Shown piece by piece: positions 46,862-57,900 of a stretch of 64,000 nt of DNA. Under the pieces are notes generated by a model. That model was not told the DNA's origin and searched no databases. It worked only from the letters and a program-made list of their open reading frames with translations. A program made the position numbers and the translations under genes. Origin of the DNA: Polytrichum commune (lineage: Eukaryota; Streptophyta; Polytrichopsida; Polytrichales; Polytrichaceae). The stretch spans positions 33,916,001-33,980,000 of the forward strand of contig OX485804.1 of the NCBI GenBank assembly GCA_950295325.1, in the 5' to 3' direction. Position 1 is the first letter of the stretch, and every line of letters starts with the position of its first letter.

Positions 46862-49800
46862 CACATAACCAATCCTCCCTCCCTCATTCATCATCCATTT
46901 CTTTCTTTCTTTCTGCATTTGCAGATCGCAGAGATGGTGCATTCTTCACACCCATTGTTGTATCCGTATGCGCAGTTCGGTTGAGACTTCATTAGTTTTG
47001 CTTCGTTTTGCAAAAAGACATGATAAAGAGTTCATCGAATAGAGCATCCTAGACTGTTATAGGTATGTGACTCAACCCTCGGCGAAAATGAGTCACCGTT
47101 AGTTGAAAACTTCAATGGTTTCTAAGCACCCATGGTGATTGCTCGTGTCATTATGTTTGTGGCAAGTTTGCAGTGGTCACATGCTCCTTCTGTTAGAAAA
47201 TGTGAAAGACTGTAACCACTTTTTGCATATATTTGTGGATACAGCGATGGGTGGGAGTTCTAGCCACAATTTTCCAATATAATATGCACTTTTCATCCAT
47301 AATCAATGTTTGATATGTGGATACGGGAATGAGTGGGCTTGCTGTTTAGAAACTTCAATGAACTAGGCAAAGGTTGGATGTCTAGCTCTTTGAGCTAACC
47401 CCGCCCCTCCTTGGGGAGGCCACAACCAAAAAATGTAGGAACTATGTGTGATAGACTATAGGGTCTAATATATTAATTGTAAGTAGAATTTGTAAACTAA
47501 TTACATATAATATAGGGTGCTCTAGGTGTGTAAAACATTATTACATGTAATATAGCATTCAAGATAACATCCTAAAATTACCTAAGTGGTACATATAAAA
47601 TACCATGGGAATAAGAAGCTACTAGATATGAAAAATCATATGCTTTGCATTTCAATCATGGAGAATGGATGAATAATTGTTGCTTTTCAATAAAGAATCG
47701 AGGAATTGATGAATTCACTTGTGAAATCATCACCCTCAACAACTTCTAGATCAAGGTTACATTATTTTTTTTTTTAAGAAGAGTCTTAGCCTAATGAATG
47801 GGGCTTATAGTTTATGCTACACTTTAAGGACTTTGGAAGATTGGGGATTTTGTTTTACATTTGAGTAATAGGGTACCATTACATCAAATAACAACAATTT
47901 AGAACAACCCACAGGGTGGTAATAGTAACAAAGATTTACCATTATTTTGAAAATGAACATGCCTTATAATTCATTATGGTCGGTAAATAGCCCCTAATTA
48001 AATACTACATTATTGCAAGTGTAGGCTTATTCTAAGACGAAGTTCCCCTCACCAATCTTATGATGGTGAAGGGGGTTCAATAAAAACATACCTCACGAAG
48101 CTTTGTGTTTGAGTCATCTCAACTGGATCTCATGAGATTATTTGGCAAGGTCTATGTTGCTCATTAAAAGTAGAATAACCCATATAGGAATCATGGGAAG
48201 TAGACAAGCGCGAGGGAGAAACACAAACTTGCAAGTGGGGTGCATTGCTACCTAATCATACAAACTTCAATAGACATGGGTCCTCTTTGTTGCCCCAAAT
48301 ATACACTATGCCCCAACAACACCATAGACACATGGCCGCATCTACATTCCACATGCTTGAATCAATACATGAAAGGACTTTGAAGAGCCTGTCATAGCAA
48401 CGTTGTACACACTCCAATTGAACAAACACATAAGATCTAACACCCTCATCAATGCACGAAACCAAAACCCTACACCTCAAAACATCACAGTCCCAGACAA
48501 GCTACTCCAATGTACATGCACCACCTCCCCGTGTACATGCCTAGCTAGATTCAAGCCAAACATTCTATGTGTACTTCCTGGGGGGTGGACTCTCCATGGG
48601 GAACCTAAATGACATGCGTGCGTCATTATGAAATTAAATCCCCTATATATGAGAAGTTTATGGAGAAAAACAAATGCATACGTATTGATGGCATGCTAGA
48701 AAATGACTCATGTATTTATACTAAGCTTGTCAATGTAGTGTAATAATTGCCTCCACTACATATTTAAACTAGTAATCTTGAATCAAATAAGCATTTATTA
48801 CATATAAGATCCACTCACTTCCTAATGAGAAAGTCGTTGAACATTTTGTCATCCATAGCATGTAACGCAACAATTGCATCAAGCAAACAAAGTCAAGAGC
48901 ACAAGAACTTAGCCACAATTGAGAGAGCAAAACTCAGGGGAGCCCATGAGTGCTCCAAGAGCCTCTAGTTTGTAAAAACCTAGAACCCAAAAGCAAACCC
49001 CAACAAGTTACAAGAATGGAAAAGGTAGTCATTAAGGACTATTACCATATGACAATGTGGTAATGTAATGGATGAAAATGTGAATCATAAGAAACTAACA
49101 CATCTATTGCCAATATTTTTTCTACACCCTAGGGCCCCCTTTTGTACATCTACCTTTACCTCAACATTATTCATAGCCTATTTAAATGTACACACTAGAG
49201 AAAAACAATACCTCTCCCTTATGAATATTGTGTATGCTAATGTCTCACATAAAACCCCTTACACTCACATTGGTTCATACATGGTATGAAGGGTCCACCC
49301 CCCAGGGTGTACTTGGTGCCCCCATAGATAGCCAACCCCCCCCCCCTTCCCTCCCTAGCATCGCACCCTTTGAGATGTCATACAATTCCTAAAATTCACT
49401 TATTACCATGATAGATTTCCAAGCACTACCCAAGAGAAAAAAGGAATTCACTAAATACAACCCACTTATACAAAAACTTAGAACCATTGGATGGAAAGTC
49501 AACCCTCTTGTCACCATTTCCGCAGGTTTCAAAGGAGCCATCTACAAACGATCACTTAGATAATCAAAACGCCTCAAAATACTGATGACCAAGGTTTAAA
49601 AACTCATGAACCGCTTGTCAATCAAATACTACCTCATGTACCTAGGACTAAACAAAAGAAAACTTGACAACAAACAAGCTCATGTACATCCACCCTATGA
49701 AAACAACCCTTTCAAAGAAGCACATATTACTCAAAGGAGCCCACCCCTGTGAATAGAAAAAACCCTTACTGAAAAGCTTGATCACACATGATCATGGCAT
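46862..49800. other. Intergenic DNA, no gene recognised
   Basis: This is AT-rich sequence with short frames only. It holds a T-run near 47766-47776 and a run of 11 C at 49336-49346. I see no RNA gene, TIR pair or conserved motif. Confidence 0.45.
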
Positions 49801-50114
49801 GGACTTCCATTTATGTCGGTGTTTATTCTTTATTTTGTTTGTTGTTTTATATACACCAGTTTTGACTCTCATGATGCCAAATCCGAGGTCCAAGCCACTT
49901 GCCAAGGCTTCATCATGTTGGGTGTCATGTGTGCATGGACGGTTTTGTTTGGAGTTGGCCGAAGCTTCCGCCGCATCAACATGTCGGAAATTCAACGCAT
50001 ATATAGGCCGGCCTCCATGACCTTGTCTTTTGTTTTGGCACTGCTGACACCACATTATACACTATGTTTTTATCATTCAAATTTTTTTGATGGGCAAACC
50101 CCAATTTTAAAAAA

Positions 50115-50138
50115 ATATATATATATATATATATATAT
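50115..50138. repeat. AT microsatellite
   Basis: An uninterrupted AT dinucleotide run of about 12 units. Confidence 0.85.
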
Positions 50139-50325
50139 TGCGAAGGAGAATACCAAAAAGACACTGACAAGGGCCGACTTGATTCAGCCCCGCACCTTAA
50201 GGATTAGGTAGTATGATCTTGACTAGCATACGTGGTTGTATTGTGGGCACTTCTAACTCCACACAAAAAAATTATTGTTGTTGAATCCATAACAATACAT
50301 AATCTGTGATTGTTGCTTTCATTTT

Positions 50326-50463
50326 AAGGTACGTGGGTGTTATTCGGTTTGTTTTTCATGTTCTCCAACTTTTACCAATCATAATTTATACAACAAAATT
50401 TGTGTTGCATCAACAAATCTACGATGAAGCATGAGTAGGTATTAGATTGGGAATCGGACCTCC
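50326..50463 (+). repeat. Dispersed repeat, copy 2 (partner at 7267)
   Basis: AAGGTACGTGGGTGTTATTC, GGTTTGTTTTTCATG and AATCGGACCTCC match the 7267-7388 segment in order and orientation, with a short insertion here. Confidence 0.55.
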
Positions 50464-50778
50464 CCTAATTTAGTTATCTTTATTGAAAGTGCACATTTTG
50501 TTGACTCCTTAACTAAATACGTACATAGGTCCTCTCAATCGTGTTCACGATTGAGTGTAGAGTAGTTAATGATATTTGATGATTTAGGCTAATCTCTTTG
50601 TGTCTTTTTGGTGTTTGCTTGTTGATCCTCACTGTACCACATACGAATCAAATATAGGAGTTTGATTAAGAGGAGGAACCAAATAGCACCCGCATACCTG
50701 AACAGGGGAGAACAGTGAGAGGCTATCAAACTTTCTCAAAACCTGACCACTTATTTTCTCCCCACATATGCATAGTAC

Positions 50779-51160
50779 AAGCACCTATTCCCGATCAGGT
50801 CCTCATCAGCAATCTATAGGATACTGGAATTTCGATCAAGCTCGGATTGAATTTCAATCAAGCCGGAACCAATATTGCCATGCATGACACATGTCCTAGT
50901 TTGGAGTGGTTAAGTGAGGAGGAGTGAACGGTTGAAATGAGCAATTATGATTGGCTCTAGACATCGATACTACGTTCGGACTAACTTTTGACTTCAAAAA
51001 TTCACAGTAATTTCAATCTAAGGAATAAAATTATCAAAAAAATTGCAATCCTCCTTATTTCTATCTTCCTACACGGGAAAATTTTGCACCACTTCATACT
51101 TCTCCAGATTTGACGCAAAATCTGTGAAGTGATCGGTTATGGGTGCTTCTACTCTAGTCA
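50779..51160 (+). repeat. Dispersed repeat, copy 2 (partner at 20261)
   Basis: Shared words with 20261-20620 include CACCTATTCCC, ACCAATATTG, ATGACACATGTCCT, TTCACA(G/A)TAATTTCAAT and TTGCAATCCTC, in the same order. The copies are clearly homologous but diverged. Confidence 0.65.
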
Positions 51161-54137
51161 TGTTGACCTCTTGCCTAGCCTGCCGATGACCTGCATGCGG
51201 GGCCCGATGCATGGAGGCCAGAGAATTTTAATTCTTAATTCTTTTAAATTAAATTGATGAGTCACAAAATGACTATCAGAACACTTACTTATTGAAGATG
51301 TGCATGATCGAGACATGAAACACTTATGAAGGCTCAAGGATCGATGTTGGATTGCATGCATCTGTAGAGAAGGCTTTGAGGATGCATAACTAATTCATAG
51401 AATCATCAAAGAGTACATGTGTTGTCCTCCATGAATATGTGTTCTCCAAAGAAGCCCTTTTCAATTGAAAACAATTCTCAGTACAGACAAAGTCATTTGA
51501 GTTACGCTTTGGTGCTTAGTACGAGAACGATAGTGGTTTCTACCGTACTTTTTGTTACATGTAAGTTAGCTCTAGAAGTGGAGTAGAATTGATGTATCCA
51601 AGTGATTGCCATGTTGTATTGAAAAGAAGGGATTTGCAAGATATTCTTAACTTAGATCAAGGGCGCTTGCACAATCTCCTCTTTTGATTTGACGAGTACA
51701 AATGGTGAGCAAAAAGATAATTTGAAGGACTTTCAATCATAATTTTATTTTTCTTTGTCGAATTTTACCATTTGTTTCTGAAAAACTGATAAAACTGATG
51801 AAATTGTCAAAGTTTGAACTACTATAAGTGAAACTTAAGGATGAATGTTGCCTTTTATCCAAGTAGTGTCATCAAATAGGAATGTTGTTGGCATGGGGAC
51901 CTTGGCTTTGGCTTCAGCAATAAACAAGGAAATAAATATCATCCTTCATAATTATATTACCCAACATTTTGAACATGCTCTCTTTCTAATCCTAGTGCAC
52001 TAGTTGAACTTGTTCTCTTCCTTTTATCTATTTCAAATTTAGGTTGAAATTGGAGCATTATTTTGTATCTTGCACTTTTGTTCTAAACTCAAGCTTGCAT
52101 GCCAACCAATTTGGACCATTGTTGGGGGATAGAATAAGTTCTCTTTACTTAGCCCTTAAAGGTCCAAGAAACTTGTTATGGACCTCAAGATGTCATTCAA
52201 AGATGTTTAAGATTTAAACGATGTTATTAAAATCCAAAAAATGTCAAAGATTACCCAGTTTGAAATTAACCCATTCATGAACTCCATACTTTCAATGACT
52301 GGAGCACATGTTAAAGTTATCGTCCAACTCAGCATGACTTTTGGTTGGGAATGGGTTGTTTTGCATAAAATGTCTCTCACGTTGGGTAAGTTCGTTGTGC
52401 ATCCTTGGAGGTAGCATGGAGGTTTGGAAAAGAGACATTTTGTACTAGTTCATTGAGGGTCAAACTCATTTTGGCATGCCGAGAGTTGCTCATATAAGTT
52501 TGGCCCTCAAGGAACCAATATAGACTGCTCTTCGTTCAAATTCAAATATCACCTCTTAACTGCACCACAAGTGAAAAGAAGTAATAAGCAAACCAACAGA
52601 CGAAAGATCACATCGGACCAACTTGCGATAGAAATTCCTCGTTGAGAAAAAAGATAGCTTTACTACAAAACCATATATTATATTAAAAGGTCCACAAAAC
52701 ATTATCCAGTTCCGTAACAATGTTCTGTGAGACTAACAATAATCCACATAGTGTTTGTTAATGGATTTTCGCACTCCTTCCTTGCTCCATTAACTAGTTC
52801 GCCGCTAGTCACGTCCAAGCCTTGCATAAACACCTCCCAAGCTAGTTCCTCATCCCTAGACATCTCCTTTGACGCACAATCCCCTACAACTTCCGTTTAA
52901 GGCTTGAAACATGCCCTGGACACTACCTACCAGCTCACGTTTTTGGCCCGATCAGCCAACTTACGAAGGTCGTTTCCACAATATAAGCTTGGATCTGCCA
53001 TCTCTAACCTCCTACCAACCTACAGTATCGTTTTTGGGCTATTCTGACCACTTTCATGTTTTCGACCAGCTCACGTTTTTAGTCAGATCCGGCAACTTTC
53101 GGAGATGGTTATCGCAAACCAAGTCCGGATATGACCTCTCTAACCTTCTACCAACTTATGGTACATTTTTTAGGTCATTCTAACTACTTGCTCTGGACGT
53201 CCTCCCATAAGCGTCACGTCTGTGCATACCCACCCTTTCTACTTTCGAATGCATTCCTTGGTACTACATCACAAGTTGTCCGATGCACATTTTCGATAAC
53301 ACATTCAATCCCTTTGTCTTGTAAACACTAAGACTATGTTAGCTTCCAAGACGGGTAGAACACCAACAATGAATCTACTCTTCAAATCCCTCCTTCAACA
53401 CTTTATTGCTTGTTTTTCCAGGGCTGTGGTTCTGTTCGGACTGCAATACACTTCCAGATTGCCACCCGTCCAGATCTAAAAACTCACAAGTATACATATC
53501 TTCTCTAAGGGTCTAAGTCCTCTCCGCATATGTGTACTAAGAGAGCCAAAAGGCTCTAGGACAATCCTTATATACTTCAAAACAACTACCACTAGGTGGA
53601 TCAACTTGGTAGGTTGCCACCCTGTCAAAACACTGCAACTAGTTGTCCTGACGCATTCCTGCCCTCTGTCCAGTTCATGACCAGCTAGCACACTGAGGTC
53701 ATAAAAAACAATCAACTAGTAAAATACTCCCAATGCCATTTTAATAACTTTGGACCTACAAGTCATTTTCTGATCACCTAAGTTACTAACCCCAAACACT
53801 TACTACTACTGAATAGACCATTCAGTAGTAAAATACTAAAAACCAACTAGTGGACGTTCTAACAATTTATTGCACCAAGGCAAATTTGACGTCAACTAGT
53901 AAACTAGCATTTTTTGCCCTTTTGACAATTTGTGACCAACTAGTCAATTTTTGACAACTTAAAACACAATACTAAATTCTACCTTAACAGTGTTCCCGGA
54001 TATTCCCCACATTCAGATTGAATACTGTCAGTCCCACAGAACATTGTTACGGATCCGAATCATGTTATGCAAACTTGTATAAACAACCCACACCAAATAC
54101 ATCAAATCACGTATATCTCATCACCATCATCCGTATG
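51161..54137. other. Intergenic DNA, no gene recognised
   Basis: No conserved motif is present. A pyrimidine-rich patch with loosely repeated words (GACCAGCTCACGTTTTT and related) spans about 52910-53200 and may be an old local duplication. Confidence 0.4.
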
Positions 54138-54201
54138 AATGATTGTGTTTCCCAGTTTGGGCTCCTCTTCGGCCTCAATTCTTGTGGGAAACACAATCAT
54201 T
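54138..54201. repeat. Perfect 17-bp inverted repeat
   Basis: AATGATTGTGTTTCCCA (54138-54154) pairs exactly with TGGGAAACACAATCATT (54185-54201) around a 30-nt loop. This is a strong potential hairpin. Confidence 0.8.
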
Positions 54202-54343
54202 TGTAATCACTTGGACCTTTGCACGAGTGAAAGTGAACTTTGACTTCAATTCTTGTTGCAGGGGGGCTTTGTATTATATAAACTATTGGCATAGGCCATA
54301 CATAGGACGTACACTACGGGTGCCTTTTGAGGATCGATAATGT

Positions 54344-54412
54344 ATTACATCTCGTTGTTGTTGTTGTTGTTTCCCATGACCATTATCACAACAACAACAA
54401 CGAAATGTAATG
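54344..54412. repeat. GTT/AAC-rich inverted repeat
   Basis: ATTACATCTCGTTGTTGTTG on the left and its near-complement ending GAAATGTAAT on the right form arms of about 24 bp, with one mismatch outside the trinucleotide part and a loop of about 17 nt. Confidence 0.7.
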
Positions 54413-54671
54413 AGAGTTGGAGCCACTACGGTGCCGCGTCACAAACTAGAAGGACGCCGTTGCATCGACGATAATTTGTAGCCATGATTGTGGTGCCAGG
54501 GAACGACTCCCTTTTAGATATATATCACGAATTTTGCAGAATTTAATGGCGTCACTGGCCTCGCCATGCCCATCAGTCTGGCCCTTCTAGAAACACTCTC
54601 ACATGGGCGGTGGAGCAATTGTGACTGCCAAGTCACCCTGCTAGCAGACCGATTTGTGAAGCGTTACGTTA

Positions 54672-55096
54672 AGGTAGAAATACCATAACCCGTGAAAATA
54701 AGGTGATTCGATCGCATTGAAGATCTGGTCTGACAATCATGAGATAATTTCCCAAGATAGACGACAAGGATTCATGAAGAATGCAAGTTGTTTCATATTT
54801 TTCTGCCCCATACAAAAAATGCTACGATTTTTCAAAGTGGAAAGTTGTCCAACCCCCTACTCGTTCACGAGATTCTCTCTACAATGAACACGGTACTCCG
54901 CATTTCCATACAGAATATCGCCTAAATCGGTTACCTCATGAGTACATTAACACTTGACTCCCATTGGCTACACTAAGTGTGCACGCATTGAAGTTGCCGC
55001 CGAGCCATGATCGGTTTCAGAAATGATACTTCGTTGTTATGACGGCGGTCCAGTGCACAACTAGAGGGTGGTTAACGGGTTATGGTACTTCTACCT
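54672..55096. mobile_element. MITE-like TIR element, family M1, copy 2
   Basis: It starts AGGTAGAAATACCATAACCC and ends with the inverted form (one change). TA lies on both sides (54670-54671, 55097-55098). Its interior matches the reverse complement of 674-1071 along almost the whole length, so it is an oppositely oriented copy. Confidence 0.78.
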
Positions 55097-55130
55097 TAAT
55101 TAGTAGACTTCAGCTGCCTTCTTCACCATG

Positions 55131-55364
55131 ATCAATGATTGGGAAGAACTGGTGGTTAGTTACAAATGAACAAGTTGAGTTTGAGAAATAACCGGTTGAA
55201 GTTGGAGACTACAAGAATATTGCCGATCATTTTCGAGGAATGTATAGAATATACCTCGATTTACTAAAGGAAAACCGGAGGATAGATGTCAACATGTAAC
55301 CGGTTGGACTTGCAAACACTAAGATCTCAACCGACGATGCCCAGAAATCTCCCCGATCACTGAC
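55131..55364 (+). repeat. Dispersed repeat A, copy at 55 kb (first)
   Basis: Same orientation and words as 46621-46859: GTTGAGTTTGAGAAATAACC, GATGTCAACATGTAACCGGT and CTCAACCGA. It is flanked by a 13-bp direct repeat, ACCATGATCAATG (about 55125-55137 and 55363-55375), which looks like a target duplication. Confidence 0.65.
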
Positions 55365-55371
55365 CATGATC

Positions 55372-55757
55372 AATGTTCAAGATTGAAGTCTTCAATGCCC
55401 TTCAAACGCGATTCGGCTCTTCAAAATATACCTCTCTCAAAAGAACCCTTCAAAACGCAACCCCACATTGAAAATGAAGATGTTGCTCAAAGTCCTCGAT
55501 ATGATTTGCCCGCCACAAGAACCAACAAGCATACTAGGGCATTTTCACTACAAAAAATGAAGTTAGATGGTTGATTCTTAATTCTTCACATTGTACAGGA
55601 AACATGTACCATGTAACTCATGCACAAGTTTGATGTGAGTTTTGTTTTTCATTTCTATATTCTTGGATTGACGTATTGGATTTGAACCAACCCTTCGATT
55701 GAAGCACTGAAATTTGAGAACCCTTCAAAATGAAACTCATATGAGGGCTTCAATCTT
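55372..55757 (+). repeat. Dispersed repeat B, copy 2
   Basis: A direct-orientation match of 45411-45796 from CAATGTTCAAGATTGAAGTC to GAGGGCTTCAATCT. Here B lies between two same-orientation copies of repeat A. Confidence 0.75.
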
Positions 55758-55781
55758 CAACACTAACCAGGACGGTGATGC

Positions 55782-56016
55782 GCAATGAACGGGGAGAATC
55801 GACCGCTAGTTATAGGTGAACCAGTTGCGTTTGAGGAACAACTGTTTGAAGCTCAAGACTGCAGAAATGTTGCCGACCGTTTTCTAGGAAGCTGTGGAAT
55901 ATACCTCAAATTAACACAGACATACCGAACAGGTCACGACATGGAAGTGGTTGGACTTTGAGAACAGTAGGATTTCAACTGATTATGTCCAAAAATCCCC
56001 TCCCCGGACACCGACG
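55782..56016 (+). repeat. Dispersed repeat A, copy at 55 kb (second, diverged)
   Basis: GAACCAGTTGCGTTTGAGGA, GAAGCTCAAGACTGCAGAAA, GTGGTTGGACTT and CCCGGACACCGAC align in order with the first copy at 55131-55364. It is more diverged than the other A copies. Confidence 0.55.
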
Positions 56017-56034
56017 ATTTGTATTCACCTCTAA

Positions 56035-56545
56035 GGGCCACTTCACACACAAGACTGAGAGCCCGTGACCATTCCACTTCAAGCACTCTCATTGGTGAAA
56101 AAGGCGGAGCCGGTCCAAGTTCGCTACTTCACACTACGCTTGAGGGACCAAGGGAGTGAGTATGTGAATGCAAGATGGATGTAAAGTCTACATGGATGGA
56201 TTCCTACATGGCATCGAATGGACCATGTTTCATGGTCACTTGGACTATTTTCAAAAACCACCTCTTGGAGGTAGGCCTAACACAAAAACCGGGAGACCAT
56301 GTCACACCGAATGCTCACAACTGTTGATTTATTCTATTTTATCATGTGTGAGGACCCGCATCAATAGACATTCATTGAAATAGCATTTGGTTGAGGGCCC
56401 GGTCACATATGACTTCGCACTCTACTTAGGGTTCGTGACCACACCTACATGATTTTGGAGGTGTGTTGGGGCGGCCTTTGGACACTTTCTTTTGGGCTCT
56501 CACAATTTCATGGTCACGGCTCTTGGCTCGTGTGTGAAGTGGCCC
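56035..56545. mobile_element. Tourist-like MITE, family M3, copy 2
   Basis: The inverted ends GGGCCACTTCACACACAAGA and GGGCCACTTCACACACGAGC match over about 35 bp. TAA lies directly outside both ends (56032-56034 and 56546-56548), the 3-bp target duplication of PIF/Harbinger (Tourist) elements. The body is non-coding and matches 32323-32722. Confidence 0.82.
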
Positions 56546-57540
56546 TAAGGTATGTGGCAATGTTGTGAGCACTTCAAACTCCACATGCATTTTGGGCAGT
56601 TGGATCGAACTTGAAATTGTGCCATCAAGTTAGCAATCGCCTTGCAACCGCAAATCGTGTAAATTATCATATCACATTTCAGAATTGGAGTTGAGACGCA
56701 AAATGGCAAAAGGTCAATGCAAAGATTCTCTCTCTCTCTCATCAAAGAGCAAGCACAATCAAGTATACGGAAAAAGTGCTCCGGTATACTAAAACCATGA
56801 TTTTCTTGGTCAAACGCCTAAAAGTAGTAGCAAAATGTTGATTTAATTGGAGTTTTTTTCTTTTTTCTTTTTTTTCTTTTTCTCCCCCCCCCCCCAAAGT
56901 GCCCTCAATTGTTGTGTTAGGTATTCAAATATAGAATATCAAGATGAGTTCTTCAAAAATTCTCATTAAAAGTATTGCTCAAAAGATAATGGCTAAATCT
57001 AGTTTTGAACGTAGATTTCAAGACCTTAAATATTCTGAAGTTGGATTTGTTTTCTTTCACATTCCTTGAATTCATTACAAACTTGAGGGCAACATTACAA
57101 AAATTTGTAAGAAAACATCAATTTTATGTAATTTTATCATGTTTTAAACAATTGCATGTTCAATATATCTACTTGCACACTACTTGCACTCTTTTTAAAA
57201 AATATGTAGACTTTTCTTGAAAAAAGATTTGTCAACATAACTTGGGGAGATCATTGGCAAAAATCATAGAACAACGTGAGATAAAAAAAGGGTCTAATAT
57301 ATTCATTGTAGATAAATTTTGCAAAAAATGTAGATATAATATAGGTGTCTTAAAATAATGAAACATGTTTACATGTAAAATACCATCACATGTAATGGCC
57401 TCTTTTATCTAGTCAGTACATGTAATATAGCATGAAAACAATTAGTAGGTGTAGTGGGTCTAGGGTAGGGCCTGTGCTAATGGATGAAAAGAGGTATTTT
57501 TTTGTTCAAAAAGCTTGGATGAATGACTTCGCAGGCTGGC
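56546..57540. other. Intergenic DNA with pyrimidine tract
   Basis: A T/C-rich tract ending in 12 C residues lies at about 56850-56895. No gene was seen. Confidence 0.45.
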
Positions 57541-57545
57541 TAGCT

Positions 57546-57900
57546 TCAACATTTGTGTAGCCATTCATGCTCGCACAGCACCGGCAGCGGTGCCAGGAGC
57601 ACAGGGGAGCGGCATCGAGCTTGGGGGGTAGAGGAGCTGAGAGCCCAAGGGAAGCAACACCGAGTTGGGCAAGCTGTAGAAGACTGAGAGCCCGAGATGA
57701 AGCGACCAGGAGCCGGCAAAAAGTGACAATAGGCTGCCGAAGTTACCAAGGGCCGGCGTGCCACACGTAGCGACCTCGGGAACGGGGAAAGCAACCGGGG
57801 AGCGGCCTTGGGAATACATAGCGACCTTGGGAACGGCCGGGAACGTGGGAGCAACCAAGAACCGAAGAGGCATCCACCTATTTTGGGGCACGTGGCCAAA
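57546..57900. other. Isolated GC-rich island
   Basis: This block is much richer in G and C than its surroundings. It contains internal repeats: TAGCGACC(T)TGGGAACGG occurs twice (about 57768 and 57818), and GCAACC(G/A) words recur. Open frames on both strands are low-complexity and carry no recognised domain. It may be inserted or captured DNA. Confidence 0.4.
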
